The notes under the pieces are model-generated. The model was not told the DNA's origin and did no database searches. It saw nothing but the letters and a program-made list of their open reading frames with translations. This document shows positions 42,988-51,882 of a DNA stretch of 64,000 nt, one piece after another. Position numbers and translations under genes: made by a program. Each line of letters opens with the position of its first letter. Position 1 is the stretch's first letter. This DNA comes from Micromonospora gifhornensis (GTDB lineage: Bacteria; Actinomycetota; Actinomycetes; Mycobacteriales; Micromonosporaceae): NCBI RefSeq assembly GCF_016863515.1, contig NZ_BOPA01000021.1:1-64000 (forward strand). Reading direction: 5' to 3'.

Positions 42988-44370
42988 ATGCTGTTCACCC
43001 AGTACTACCTGGACTGTCTGTCCCAGGCGTCGTACCTGATCGCCGACGAGAGCACCAAGCGTGCCGTGCTTGTCGACCCGCGCCGGGACATCGACGAGTA
43101 CCTCGCCGACGCCCGGGCCCGCGGCCTGACCATCGACGGGGTGATCAACACCCACTTCCACGCCGACTTCCTCGCCGGCCACCTGGAGGTGGCGGCGGCC
43201 ACCGGCGCCTGGATCGGCTACGGCCACCGGGCCGAGACCGAGTACCCGATCCGCAAGCTACGCGACGGGGAACGGATCAGCCTCGGCGAGGTGACCCTGG
43301 AGATCATGGAGACCCCGGGCCACACCCCGGAGTCGATCAGCATCCTGGTCCGCGAGCACGCCGACGACCCGGTGCCGTACGGGGTGCTGACCGGCGACGC
43401 ACTGTTCATCGGTGACGTCGGCCGCCCCGACCTGCTCGCCTCGCTCGGCGTGACCGCCGACGAGCTGGGCCGGATGCTCTACGACAGCGTCCAGCGCAAG
43501 CTGATGGGCCTGCCCGACGAGGTGCGCGTCTTCCCGGCCCACGGTGCCGGTTCCGCCTGCGGCAAGAACCTGTCCACCGAGCGGCAGTCCACCATCGGTG
43601 AGCAGCGCCGCACCAACTACGCCTGCGCGCCGATGAGCGAGGAGCAGTTCGTCGCCCTGGTCACCGGCGGGCAACCGGCCGCACCCGGCTACTTCGCCTT
43701 CGACGCCGTGCTCAACCGCAAGGCCCGCGAACTGTTCGACCCGCAGCGGGCCGCCCGTCCGCTCACCGCGGCGCAGTTCGCCCAGGCCCACGCCGAGGGC
43801 GCGGTGGTCGTCGACACCCGCGACCCCCAGGAGTTCGCCACCGGCCACCTGCGGGGTGCGATCAACATCCCGGCGGACGGACGGTTCGCCGAGACCGCCG
43901 GCAGCGTCCTCTCCCCGCAGCACCGGGTGCTGGTGGTGGCGCCGCAGGACCGCGAGGAGGAGATCGTCGTACGCCTCGCCCGGATCGGGTTCGACCAGGT
44001 GCTCGGCTACCTCCGCGAGCCGGAGGCCGCCTTCCTGGAGATGATCGCCGAGATGACCCGGGCCAGCCGGGTCACCGCCACCGAGCTGCGCGAGGCGCGG
44101 GAACGCCCCGAGCCGCCCGTGGTGCTCGACGTGCGCAACGCGGGCGAACGCGAGCAGGGTGCCGTCGAGGGCTCGCTGCACATCCCCCTGGCCGAGTTGA
44201 CCCGCCGCCTCGACGAGGTACCGACCGAGCGGCCGATCGTCGTGCACTGCGCCGGTGGCTACCGGTCCTCGGTCGCGGCCAGCCTGCTGCGCAGCGCCGG
44301 CCGGGTCGACGTCTCCGATCTGCTCGGCGGGTACGCCGCCTGGCAGTCACTGCACGCGGCCGCGCGCTGA
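42988..44370 (+). CDS. CstB-like persulfide dioxygenase - rhodanese fusion
   Basis: A 460-residue enzyme with three domains. Metallo-beta-lactamase fold persulfide dioxygenase (about 1-240) with the iron motif H56-F-H58-A-D60-FLAG-H65 and further ligands in TPGHTPES and TGDALFIGDVGRPDL. A first rhodanese-like domain (about 255-350) lacks the catalytic Cys (VLVVAPQD), so it is a pseudo-domain. A second rhodanese (about 363-460) has catalytic Cys421 in HCAGGYRS. This order matches CstB, which oxidises persulfide and yields thiosulfate. The start at 42988 follows AAGGAG. Confidence 0.94.
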   Translation: MLFTQYYLDCLSQASYLIADESTKRAVLVDPRRDIDEYLADARARGLTIDGVINTHFHADFLAGHLEVAAATGAWIGYGHRAETEYPIRKLRDGERISLGEVTLEIMETPGHTPESISILVREHADDPVPYGVLTGDALFIGDVGRPDLLASLGVTADELGRMLYDSVQRKLMGLPDEVRVFPAHGAGSACGKNLSTERQSTIGEQRRTNYACAPMSEEQFVALVTGGQPAAPGYFAFDAVLNRKARELFDPQRAARPLTAAQFAQAHAEGAVVVDTRDPQEFATGHLRGAINIPADGRFAETAGSVLSPQHRVLVVAPQDREEEIVVRLARIGFDQVLGYLREPEAAFLEMIAEMTRASRVTATELREARERPEPPVVLDVRNAGEREQGAVEGSLHIPLAELTRRLDEVPTERPIVVHCAGGYRSSVAASLLRSAGRVDVSDLLGGYAAWQSLHAAAR

Positions 44371-44398
44371 GGATGTGGTCGGTTCGGGGGCCGGGTCG

Positions 44399-44920
44399 CT
44401 ACACCGCCCGGCCCCGACCGGCCGCCCTGGTCAGCAGCCGCGCCACGACCAGCGGCACCAGGTGCAGCACGCCGCCGAGCAGCAGCGCCAACGTGAGGAT
44501 CTGGCCGACGGCGAGCCCGTGCAGCGCCAGCACCAGGGCGGTGCAGGCGCCGGTGGACAGCAGGTGCCACCCGAGACGTCGCACGATCGACCAGGTGGTG
44601 GGTGGTTCCGGCCGGTCGGCACGGGTACGCAAGGCACCCACTGCCGCGCCGGTCGCGAGCAGCACGGCCACCTGCCCGGCCCAGAGGGCGACCCGGCCGA
44701 CGCCGGCGTCGTCGGTCACCGACGGCGCGACGAGGGTCGTGGCGGTGAAGACGACGAAAGCGGGCAGCGCGACGAAGATGAACGCCGTCGTCGCTGCCCG
44801 CCCGGCCCGCCCCGGCAGGCTCTGCTGCGGCTGGACCTGTTGCTCGATGCCGACGCGCACGTCGTCGGGGGCCCAGACGAGATTGGTCGCCGCGTGCGGT
44901 TCGCGCCCCGAAGCTGACAT
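44399..44920 (-). CDS. Predicted four-helix membrane protein, unknown function
   Basis: A 173-residue protein I do not recognise. The first 40 residues are hydrophilic and cytosolic; four hydrophobic segments follow (about 45-70, 80-97, 120-137, 141-160), including FIFVALPAFVVFTATTLVAP and ILTLALLLGGVLHLVPLVVARLL. It is transcribed alone, convergent with the CstB-like gene, and its promoter region contains an 8-bp inverted repeat (44947-44972). No function can be assigned. Confidence 0.65.
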   Translation of the reverse strand: MSASGREPHAATNLVWAPDDVRVGIEQQVQPQQSLPGRAGRAATTAFIFVALPAFVVFTATTLVAPSVTDDAGVGRVALWAGQVAVLLATGAAVGALRTRADRPEPPTTWSIVRRLGWHLLSTGACTALVLALHGLAVGQILTLALLLGGVLHLVPLVVARLLTRAAGRGRAV

Positions 44921-44946
44921 GTCGCGAGACTAGTTCCGGCTGTCAA

Positions 44947-44972
44947 TGTCCGGCCGTCCGATTTGCCGGACA
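44947..44972 (-). terminator. Hairpin after the L36 gene
   Basis: TGTCCGGC (44947-44954) and GCCGGACA (44965-44972) form a perfect 8-bp stem with a 10-nt loop, 30 bp past the stop of the L36 gene and just before the membrane protein gene. It may end L36 transcription or act in the membrane-gene promoter. Confidence 0.45.
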
Positions 44973-45002
44973 TCGCCGTCGAACATCACCGCCGGGGTGC
45001 GA

Positions 45003-45125
45003 TCAGCCCTGACGGCTCTTCCACTGCGGGTTGGCGCGGTTCACCACGACCACCCGGCCCCGGCGGCGTACCACCACCGAACCCGGCTTCTGCTTCAGCG
45101 AGCGCAGGGAGCTGCGTACCTTCAT
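45003..45125 (-). CDS. rpmJ: 50S ribosomal protein L36, zinc-free (C-minus) paralogue
   Basis: A 40-residue basic protein ([15 protein letters not shown], ending NPQWKSRQG) recognisable as L36. All zinc-ribbon Cys residues of standard L36 are absent, which marks the C-minus form that replaces the zinc form when zinc is scarce. The start at 45125 follows GGAGGG by 5 bp; the frame is open further upstream but the rest is not coding-like. I found no Zur box between 45126 and 45260, so zinc control is unproven. Confidence 0.9.
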   Translation of the reverse strand: MKVRSSLRSLKQKPGSVVVRRRGRVVVVNRANPQWKSRQG

Positions 45126-45260
45126 GGTGTCCCTCCTCGGTTCGAATGCCTGGGGGAACGCCTCCTCGACCTGCGGGATTCCCCCGCCGCACCCGAACCG
45201 GATAACCTGCCGGGGAGGGCGCGACCTGGTGAGTGGGTGTCGAGTACGGGTGGGGTTGTT

Positions 45261-45677
45261 GTGGCTGAAGTGGGAAAGATAATCCGGTTTGACGAGGTTC
45301 GCGGCTACGGGTTCATCGCACCGTCCGCCGGCGGGGAGGACGTCTTCGTCCACGCCAACGACTTCGGCGAGCACCGCCATCTGGTGCGGGTCGGCCTACC
45401 TGTCGAGTTCGAGGCCGTGGACAGCGACCGTGGCCTGAAGGCCGCGTCGGTGCGGATCATCGAGGCGGAGCCGGCGGCGGTCGGTGGCGAACGGCGGCTG
45501 CGCCCGCGCGTCGAGGGCGACGACGAGTTGTGCGACGTCCTGTCCCCCACCGAGTTCACCACCGCGGTGACGGAAGTGCTGCTGCGCTGCTCACCGTCGT
45601 TGACCGGCGCCCAGATCATCGCGGTACGGGAGCGGTTCGCCGAGTTCAGCCGCGCCCACGGCTGGGTCGACGGCTGA
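45261..45677 (+). CDS. Cold-shock domain protein with C-terminal extension
   Basis: A 138-residue nucleic-acid-binding protein. The N-terminal cold-shock domain (about 1-68) has the RNP1-like RGYGFIAP and RNP2-like DVFVHANDF motifs; the extra 70 residues ([20 protein letters not shown] onward) are helical and acidic and unlike classic 67-residue CspA. Such extended members occur in actinobacteria. The GTG at 45261 is chosen because it begins the domain at [17 protein letters not shown] and follows a GGGTGGGG tract. It is divergent from L36 and convergent with grpB. Confidence 0.88.
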   Translation: MAEVGKIIRFDEVRGYGFIAPSAGGEDVFVHANDFGEHRHLVRVGLPVEFEAVDSDRGLKAASVRIIEAEPAAVGGERRLRPRVEGDDELCDVLSPTEFTTAVTEVLLRCSPSLTGAQIIAVRERFAEFSRAHGWVDG

Positions 45678-45681
45678 CCGG

Positions 45682-46227
45682 TCAGGCGTCGCTCGGTCCG
45701 GGCGTCCAACCGATCCGCTGCGCCCACCCGTCGGCACGCCGAACGATCTGCCAGACGAACGGATCCTTGGCCTCCACATACGCCTGCCGATCGTGCCGGA
45801 ACTGTTGGGCGTACCGGCGCTTCACCGTGGCGTACTCGGCGGCCGCAGCGGGATGGGCTCGCAGATAGTCGCGAAACAGCAGTGGCAGCTGCTGCGAGAA
45901 ACTACCGAGCTGTCGTACGTGCACATGCGTGCGACGGCGACCCGGCGGTTCCCGGAAGTAGCGTTTCGTGCGCTCCGGATTGTCGGCTCGGTAGACGTAA
46001 CCCAGCTGCTCCAGCGGCAGTCGGAAATCGTCGACCGGCTCCAACGTGAGTACGGAGATCTGGATGTCGATGACGGGCTTCGCGGCCAGGCCCGGTACGG
46101 CGGTGGAACCGATGTGGTCGATCCGCTGCGCACCGTCGCCGAGCGCGAGGCGCAGCGCCCGGCCCAACTCGGTGAAGTCCACACCCCAGGCGGGCTGGTA
46201 GTCGACGATCTCCACCGCGCTGGACAC
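45682..46227 (-). CDS. GrpB-family (UPF0157) nucleotidyltransferase-fold protein
   Basis: A 181-residue protein of the GrpB family, related to the nucleotidyltransferase superfamily. Characteristic segments are IVDYQPAWGVDFTELGRAL, RIDHIGSTAVPGLAAKPVIDI with the GSTAVPGL loop, and YFREPPGRRRTHVHV. Function remains undefined; some members act in CoA or antibiotic metabolism. The GTG at 46227 lies 6 nt after CATGAT (46239-46234), fitting the leaderless pattern; an in-frame ATG at 46251 would add eight residues. Confidence 0.9.
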   Translation of the reverse strand: MSSAVEIVDYQPAWGVDFTELGRALRLALGDGAQRIDHIGSTAVPGLAAKPVIDIQISVLTLEPVDDFRLPLEQLGYVYRADNPERTKRYFREPPGRRRTHVHVRQLGSFSQQLPLLFRDYLRAHPAAAAEYATVKRRYAQQFRHDRQAYVEAKDPFVWQIVRRADGWAQRIGWTPGPSDA

Positions 46228-46284
46228 CGCTTCATCATGCCAGCGATGCACCGCCGCCGGGGCGACCAGGGCCGTCCGTCGCGG

Positions 46285-47931
46285 CTACGTGACCACCACC
46301 GGTGCCACGTCGGACGCCCAGACCAGGCGCGGCTCGTAGCGGGAGAGCAGGTCGACGACGGCCTGCTCGGCTTCCGCGGGCACCAGCACGTCGAGCCGTA
46401 GGCGCGCCAGCAGTGGCTGCTCCTGCAAGTAGCCGCGCGGCAGCACCTGGCGTACCGTCCCCTCGGTCGCCGCCGTGGTGTCGGAGACGGTAAGCGAGAT
46501 CGCGCCGGCACCGAGCAGTTCCTCGCGCAGCGTCCCGCTGTCGGACACCCGGGACGGGTCGAGCAGCGCGCTGACCAGCTTGACCGGATGCCCGGCCGGC
46601 ATCGGGGCCGCACCGGCACCGCCCGGCCTGGGCCGTCGCTGTGGTCCGCCCGGCGCGGCCAGGCTCGTCACGCCGCCCAGGTGGTAGGCGTCGGTGCCCT
46701 GCTGCGCCTGGTCGAGCCGGTCCTGGTCCTTGCCGGCCACCCGCAGGCCGATCGCCGCCTGGATTCCGGCGGCGATCAGCCAGGTCAGCACGAACGAGAA
46801 GGCCACCACGCTGACCACCCCGACGAGTTGGTCCCACAGCAGACCACCGCCACCGCCGAGGAAGAGACCGTCGCGGCCGAGCGGGTTGATGCCGTTGTCG
46901 CCGAACAGGCCGAGCAGCAGCGAGCCGAGCATGCCGCCGACGAAATGCACCGCGAGCACGTCGAGCGCGTCGTCGAGCCGCAGCAGATACTTCAGGCGCA
47001 GCGCGAAGTGGCAGACCAGGCCGGCGATCGCACCGATCGCGATGGCGGAGAGCGTGTTGACGTACCCGGCGGTCGGGGTGACCGTCGCGAGTCCCGCGAC
47101 CGCCCCCGACACCCCGCCGACCACCGTGCTGTGGCCGTCGGAGAGTCGTTCCACAAGCAGCCAGACGAGCATCCCGGCGGCGGCGGCGAGATGGGTGTTG
47201 AGTACCGCCTGGGCGGCAACCCCGTTGGCCTGGAGCCCGTCGCCGCCGTTGAAGCCGAACCAGCCGAACCAGAGGATCCCGGCGCCGAGGATGGTCAGCG
47301 GGATGGAGTTGGGTGGTGCCGCCGCGTGCGGCCAGTTCCTGCGTCGACCGACGACCAGCAGCACGGCGACGACCGCCGCGCCGGCACTGGCGTGCACGAC
47401 CATTCCGCCGGCCCAGTCCTGGGTGCCGAGCTTCGCCAACCAGCCACCGGGATGCCAGAGCCAGTGCGCGATCGGCGCGTAGACCACGATGGACCAGATC
47501 GCCAGGAACAGCACCCAGCCGCCGAACTTCAACCGGCCCGCGGTGGCCCCGGTGACCAGCGCGGGTGTGATCACCGCGAACATCATCTGGTACGCGACGA
47601 AGGCCAGTGCCGGAATGGTGATCCGGGCGTCGACCACGTGCAGGTGCGGGGCGGGTGGCACCTTCAGATCGGTCAGTCCGAACAGTTCGAGGTTGCCGAA
47701 CAGGCCGCTGCCGGCGTCGTCGCCGAAGGCGATCGTGTAGCCGACGAACACCCAGGTCAGGCTGACCACCCCGAGGGCGATCATGTTCTGCTGGAGCATG
47801 GCCAGCACGTTGCGGCTGCGCACCATCCCGCCGTAGAAGACGGCCAGGCCGGGCGTCATGAACAGCACCAGCCCGGTGCAGACCAGCACCCAGGCGGTGT
47901 CGCCCGGATTCACGGCGACATCAGCGGACAC
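46285..47931 (-). CDS. amt: Ammonium transporter with C-terminal PII-like domain
   Basis: A 548-residue membrane protein. The Amt core (about 1-430) has eleven helices and matches the family at VFYGGMVRSRNVLAMLQQ, DWAGGMVVHASAGAAVV and VHFVGGMLGSLLLGLFGD. After a Gly/Pro linker, residues 450-548 resemble GlnK/PII (VKLVSALLDPSRVSDSGTLREELLGAGAISLTV and RLRLDVLVPAEAEQAVVDLL) but lack the uridylylated Tyr loop. A built-in PII could gate the channel. It is the last gene of the urease operon, 27 bp after the urea transporter, so it may recapture the ammonium that urease produces. Confidence 0.93.
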   Translation of the reverse strand: MSADVAVNPGDTAWVLVCTGLVLFMTPGLAVFYGGMVRSRNVLAMLQQNMIALGVVSLTWVFVGYTIAFGDDAGSGLFGNLELFGLTDLKVPPAPHLHVVDARITIPALAFVAYQMMFAVITPALVTGATAGRLKFGGWVLFLAIWSIVVYAPIAHWLWHPGGWLAKLGTQDWAGGMVVHASAGAAVVAVLLVVGRRRNWPHAAAPPNSIPLTILGAGILWFGWFGFNGGDGLQANGVAAQAVLNTHLAAAAGMLVWLLVERLSDGHSTVVGGVSGAVAGLATVTPTAGYVNTLSAIAIGAIAGLVCHFALRLKYLLRLDDALDVLAVHFVGGMLGSLLLGLFGDNGINPLGRDGLFLGGGGGLLWDQLVGVVSVVAFSFVLTWLIAAGIQAAIGLRVAGKDQDRLDQAQQGTDAYHLGGVTSLAAPGGPQRRPRPGGAGAAPMPAGHPVKLVSALLDPSRVSDSGTLREELLGAGAISLTVSDTTAATEGTVRQVLPRGYLQEQPLLARLRLDVLVPAEAEQAVVDLLSRYEPRLVWASDVAPVVVT

Positions 47932-47958
47932 GACCTGCCCCTTTCTGCGTACGGTCGC

Positions 47959-48984
47959 TCAGACCGAACGCCGTACGGACGACACGACGGTCTCTTTGAC
48001 CCGCTCGTGATTGGGCACCGGCGCGAAATGCCGGTCGGGCAGCAACAGCAGCCAGGTGGCGACGTTGAACGGGCCGGTCAGCACCGGGATGCCCAGCGGG
48101 GTCAGCACGGAGGCCATCGCCATCTGGATGAACAGCGTCAACGCGATCCCGAACAGGGTGTAGCCGGTCACCAGCAGGCCCGGCCGGTGCAGCACCGCAC
48201 CCACGGCGATCGCGGTCAGTACGGCGTTGAAGCCGAACAGTCCCTTGTCGAGGCTCGTGCCGTCGGCACCGAACCAGAGCGCGAGCAGCGTCGCGCCGAC
48301 CGCGCCGACGATGGCGAAGACCGCCGACCAACGGGAGTTGATCAGCAGCGCGATGATGATCAGCAGGCCGCTGACCCAACTGTTGATCAGGAAGACCTGG
48401 GAGATTCCGCGCAGGAAGATCGGCACCAGGTCCCAGTTGAAGTGCCCGCCGGTCAGCGTTCCCTCGCCGGGGAACTTCGGCGTCAACTGGGTCAGCACGG
48501 TGAACCTGTCGAACTGGTACGCGGCCAGCAGCAGCACCCAGGTGGTGAGCACGAAGGGAAAGGTGAACGCGGTCAGACCCCACCGTTTGAACACGGCGTT
48601 GAGGGCGAGCGTCACCACAGTGGTGCCCGCGGCGCCGAGCACCAGGTAGAGCCACATCAGGGGTCGTTGGTCCAGGAACGTCGGCACGGCGATGCCGGTC
48701 AGGAAGGGGCTGAAACCGAACAGCCCCTTCCGCCAGGAGGCCCGGTCGACCTGGAGTGCCAGCGCGGTCGCGGTGCCGACGACCAGCCCGAGCACGCCAC
48801 CACCGAAGATCCGGGGCTGCCCGCTGTCGAACGCGCCCCAGGCGACCGCGATGAGGATGACCACGCCGGTCAGGGGATTGTTCTGGAACACCACCTGAGC
48901 CGGTCCCCGCAGGCATGCATCGATGAACTGGACGAGCGGGTTGCGGTCGGCCAACCCGTCCCAGCGCCGCGCGATCGCCGTCAC
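47959..48984 (-). CDS. Urea transporter (UT family)
   Basis: A 341-residue channel with two homologous halves: each carries GLFGF(S/N)xxLTxIAV, once as GLFGFSPFLTGIAVPTFL near 85 and once as GLFGFNAVLTAIAVGAVL near 245, the urea-selectivity signature of UT proteins. It is placed between ureD and the ammonium transporter in the urease operon, 17 bp from ureD, so urea import is coupled to hydrolysis. It may pass related small amides. Confidence 0.93.
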   Translation of the reverse strand: MTAIARRWDGLADRNPLVQFIDACLRGPAQVVFQNNPLTGVVILIAVAWGAFDSGQPRIFGGGVLGLVVGTATALALQVDRASWRKGLFGFSPFLTGIAVPTFLDQRPLMWLYLVLGAAGTTVVTLALNAVFKRWGLTAFTFPFVLTTWVLLLAAYQFDRFTVLTQLTPKFPGEGTLTGGHFNWDLVPIFLRGISQVFLINSWVSGLLIIIALLINSRWSAVFAIVGAVGATLLALWFGADGTSLDKGLFGFNAVLTAIAVGAVLHRPGLLVTGYTLFGIALTLFIQMAMASVLTPLGIPVLTGPFNVATWLLLLPDRHFAPVPNHERVKETVVSSVRRSV

Positions 48985-49001
48985 ATCGGTCTCCTGTCCG
49001 A

Positions 49002-49922
49002 TCAGCGCCAGCTGAAGGCGGGTGGGAAGGTGCAGCCGACCACCTCTTCGCGGGCGGCGGTGCAGAACGCCCGGACCGCCGCCCGGACCGGCTCGGTCTC
49101 CTGGCCGAGGACCTTGAAGACCAGACCCGCGTCGTTGGGCAGTCGGCTGACCGCGCTGGCCAGTGGGGTCTGCTCGTCCCAGACGGGGGTGGCGGTCCGT
49201 TCGTAGACGCGCGCGGCCCGGTCGGTGTCGGTCAGCAGCATGACGTTGCCGAAGACGTGGAAGCGGTCCATCATCGCGATCCGGTCGACCGGGAACTGGC
49301 CGGGCGAGATGACGAACTTCTCCACGAACAGTCCCCGCCCGTCGGGCCGCTCCGCCCGCAGTTGGGAGGAGAACAGGTCGTAGGCGAAGAGTTCCCCGTC
49401 GCGGTAGTACTTGCGACCGGGTTGGAGCACCTCGGCGTAGAGCAGGGTGGCGCTGGTCGGCAGCCGTACCCGGGTGTGCGAGACGAACCGGCTGCGCCGG
49501 AACGGGATCACCGGCTCCGGCAGGAACTCCAGGTAGGCGTCGTCAGCGAGGGTGATGTTCTGCTGCTGGGTGCCGTAGTTGGCGTCCATCTCCTGGATCT
49601 TGGTGGCGGACTGGGTGACCAGGTGCGCCTGCGCCTCCGGGCCCAGGTCGACGTCCATGGACAGCCGGTCACCCTGGAGTACCCCGCCGGAGGTGGTCAG
49701 GATCATCACGCACGGCAGGCCGGGCATCTCCTCGTCCCAGTACAGCGCCCGCTGCACCAGCAACGGCGACTGCCGGTAGAGGTCGCGCAGGATGGTCCGG
49801 TCGCCGCGCCGTTCGAAGCCCAGCCGCAGCATCCCGACCTTGCCGTTCGCGGCAGCGGGTAGCTGAGCCGGCTGATCCTGGTACGGCGCGAGTTCCCGGA
49901 CCAGATCCAGGGATACGGTCAT
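49002..49922 (-). CDS. ureD: Urease accessory protein UreD
   Basis: A 306-residue scaffold protein (UreD/UreH) that binds apo-urease and delivers nickel with UreF and UreG. Family features include [46 protein letters not shown] and [17 protein letters not shown]. The start overlaps the ureG stop by 4 bp. It is the last classical urease gene in the operon. Confidence 0.95.
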   Translation of the reverse strand: MTVSLDLVRELAPYQDQPAQLPAAANGKVGMLRLGFERRGDRTILRDLYRQSPLLVQRALYWDEEMPGLPCVMILTTSGGVLQGDRLSMDVDLGPEAQAHLVTQSATKIQEMDANYGTQQQNITLADDAYLEFLPEPVIPFRRSRFVSHTRVRLPTSATLLYAEVLQPGRKYYRDGELFAYDLFSSQLRAERPDGRGLFVEKFVISPGQFPVDRIAMMDRFHVFGNVMLLTDTDRAARVYERTATPVWDEQTPLASAVSRLPNDAGLVFKVLGQETEPVRAAVRAFCTAAREEVVGCTFPPAFSWR

Positions 49923-50548
49923 GCCAGCACTTCGGCGTCGAACAGCACGTTGCGACGCACCAGGTCGACCAGCTCGTCGATGCCCTCACCGGTCTTGCAG
50001 TTGGTGAAGACGAACGGCTTGCCGTTGCGCATCAGCTCCGCGTCGCGGGCCATCACGTCCAGGTCGGCGTCGACGTACGGCGCCAGGTCGGTCTTGTTGA
50101 TCACGAGGATGTCGGACTTGGAGATCCCCGGACCGTTCTTGCGCGGGATCTTGTCGCCGGCCGCGACGTCGATCACGTAGATGAAGTAGTCGACAAGCGC
50201 GGGACTGAAGGTCAGGGTGAGGTTGTCGCCGCCGCTCTCGATCAGCACCACGTCGCTGTCGGGGAACTTCGCCTCCATGTCCTCCACCGCCGCCAGGTTC
50301 ATGCTCGGGTCCTCGCGGACGGCGGTGTGCGGGCAGGCGCCGGTTTCCACGCCGACGATGCGCTCCTCGACCAGCACCCCGGTCAACGCGCGCCGGACGT
50401 GCTTGGCGTCCTCGGTGGTGACCACGTCGTTGGTGATGACCAGGATGCGCAGTCCCTGTTCCACCAGGCGGGGCACGACGGTCTCGATGATGGCGGTCTT
50501 GCCGCTGCCCACCGGGCCACCCACGCCGATACGGCTTGCTGACTTCAT
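49919..50548 (-). CDS. ureG: Urease accessory GTPase UreG
   Basis: A 209-residue SIMIBI-class GTPase that powers nickel insertion into urease. The P-loop [13 protein letters not shown] is at residues about 7-19, [17 protein letters not shown] contains the conserved CPH nickel-binding motif, and [14 protein letters not shown] is the G4 motif. There is no His-rich N-terminal extension, so nickel must come through UreE. It lies between ureF and ureD. Confidence 0.97.
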   Translation of the reverse strand: MKSASRIGVGGPVGSGKTAIIETVVPRLVEQGLRILVITNDVVTTEDAKHVRRALTGVLVEERIVGVETGACPHTAVREDPSMNLAAVEDMEAKFPDSDVVLIESGGDNLTLTFSPALVDYFIYVIDVAAGDKIPRKNGPGISKSDILVINKTDLAPYVDADLDVMARDAELMRNGKPFVFTNCKTGEGIDELVDLVRRNVLFDAEVLA

Positions 50549-50573
50549 CTCTGCTCGACCCTTCTCGAACGGT

Positions 50574-51260
50574 TCAACTCATGAACATGCGGACGTGCGC
50601 GTGCTGGTGTGCGGCGGCGAGGATGTCCAGGTGCGGGGCGAAGCCCTGCATGTCGTCGAGGGTGGCGCCGCGAATGTCCTGGTAGTCGTCGTCGACCCGC
50701 TCGTTGACCGCGAACAGGATCGACTGTGCGTCGAGGTGGTCCACCCGCAGCAGCCGGATCGCCGCGCTCAACACCATCGACGCCGCACCGTACTGGTGGG
50801 CTGCGAAGGCGCCCTGCTCGTCGACGCCGAGTTCGGCGAAGAGCACGCCGAGTGCCACCGGATAGGTCACCGGAACGAGGTTGTCGCTCTCGCTGGCCCG
50901 CTTCTTGAGCAGAGACTCACCGATGACCCGGTTGGCCGCCTCGGCGAGCTTGCGACCCATGCGTACCGACATGGTGCGCATTTCTTCGTTGATCTTGCGG
51001 AGGTGGACGGCCTCGTCCGCCCGCCGGATCTGGTCGAGGTCGCCGAGGGCCGCGCCGCGGTGCCCGACGAGTACGCCGACCCCGTCGCCCGTCGCGGCGA
51101 GCCGGGTGATCGTCCGGACGTACTCCTGCAGGCTGCTCCGGTCGTGCACGGTCCCGTGCTGCACGGCCATCTCCAGACCGTTGGAGAAGGAGAAGGCGCC
51201 GACGGGGAACACCGAGTCGCCGAACTGGAGCAGCCGCAGCGCCTCGGCCATGCTGGGCAC
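50574..51260 (-). CDS. ureF: Urease accessory protein UreF
   Basis: A 228-residue all-helical accessory protein that gates nickel delivery with UreD and Ure[22 protein letters not shown] is the family N-terminus. The GTG at 51260 is chosen because AAGGAG lies 7 bp upstream; an ATG at 51251 is three codons later and the frame is open much further upstream, where it runs through ureE in another frame. The C-terminus is HAHVRMFMS. Confidence 0.93.
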   Translation of the reverse strand: MPSMAEALRLLQFGDSVFPVGAFSFSNGLEMAVQHGTVHDRSSLQEYVRTITRLAATGDGVGVLVGHRGAALGDLDQIRRADEAVHLRKINEEMRTMSVRMGRKLAEAANRVIGESLLKKRASESDNLVPVTYPVALGVLFAELGVDEQGAFAAHQYGAASMVLSAAIRLLRVDHLDAQSILFAVNERVDDDYQDIRGATLDDMQGFAPHLDILAAAHQHAHVRMFMS

Positions 51261-51271
51261 AAGAGGCTCCT

Positions 51272-51835
51272 TCAGTTGAGCTCGGCGGGCAGGTGCGTGT
51301 GCGGGGTGGAGTCCGCTCCGCCGAACAACCGCCGCGACTCGTGCGGGGCGAGGTAGGCGATGACCTCCGTACCGGCGATGAACTCGTGCGTGATGCCGGT
51401 GAACGAGTGGGTCCGCATCACCGAATCCATGACCTTGCGGTCCACGGTCAGCGGCACGTACATCTCGGTGCCCTTCACCACGGCCGGCCAGTGCTGGTTG
51501 CCGATGGCGTGACCGAGTTCCACTGCCGAGCGGATCACCATGTCCAGGGATTCGCCGTGCAACTTGTCCAGGTGCACGACCATCACCTCGCCGAGCGCGA
51601 TGCGGGCCACCACCGCCGTCGCGGTGAGTTCGTCCCAGGCAAGAATGTCGCCGTCGCGCAGGCGTACGCCCCGGGACAGGGAGAGCGCGAGTTCGGTGCC
51701 GAGGCTCGTCGCCTTGCGCAGCCGACTCTTCTGGGCCTCCCACTGGTCGAGGACCAGGTCGTCGACCTTGGCCTGGCTCAGCCGCTCGGTCCAGTCCGGC
51801 TCGGCCACGTTGCCGAGCACCGCTTCCACGATCAT
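51272..51835 (-). CDS. ureE: Urease accessory protein UreE
   Basis: A 187-residue nickel metallochaperone. The N-terminal peptide-binding domain (MIVEAVLGNVAEPDWTERL, LRDGDILAW) and the metal-binding domain (GHAIGNQHWPAVVKGTEMYVPL) are clear. The C-terminus (STPHTHLPAELN) has only two His, so it lacks the His-rich tail of many UreE proteins; nickel binding would rely on the central His. The start at 51835 follows AAAGGA. Confidence 0.92.
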   Translation of the reverse strand: MIVEAVLGNVAEPDWTERLSQAKVDDLVLDQWEAQKSRLRKATSLGTELALSLSRGVRLRDGDILAWDELTATAVVARIALGEVMVVHLDKLHGESLDMVIRSAVELGHAIGNQHWPAVVKGTEMYVPLTVDRKVMDSVMRTHSFTGITHEFIAGTEVIAYLAPHESRRLFGGADSTPHTHLPAELN

Positions 51836-51882
51836 GTGTCGTCCTTTCACGCGATCCGCACGCGGGCGGTACCGCGTACGCG

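Noticed and set aside
45131-45160. GGTTCGAATGCC resembling a tRNA T-arm
   Set aside because: No acceptor stem, anticodon arm or CCA-like end can be folded around it, and it overlaps the ribosome site of the L36 gene.
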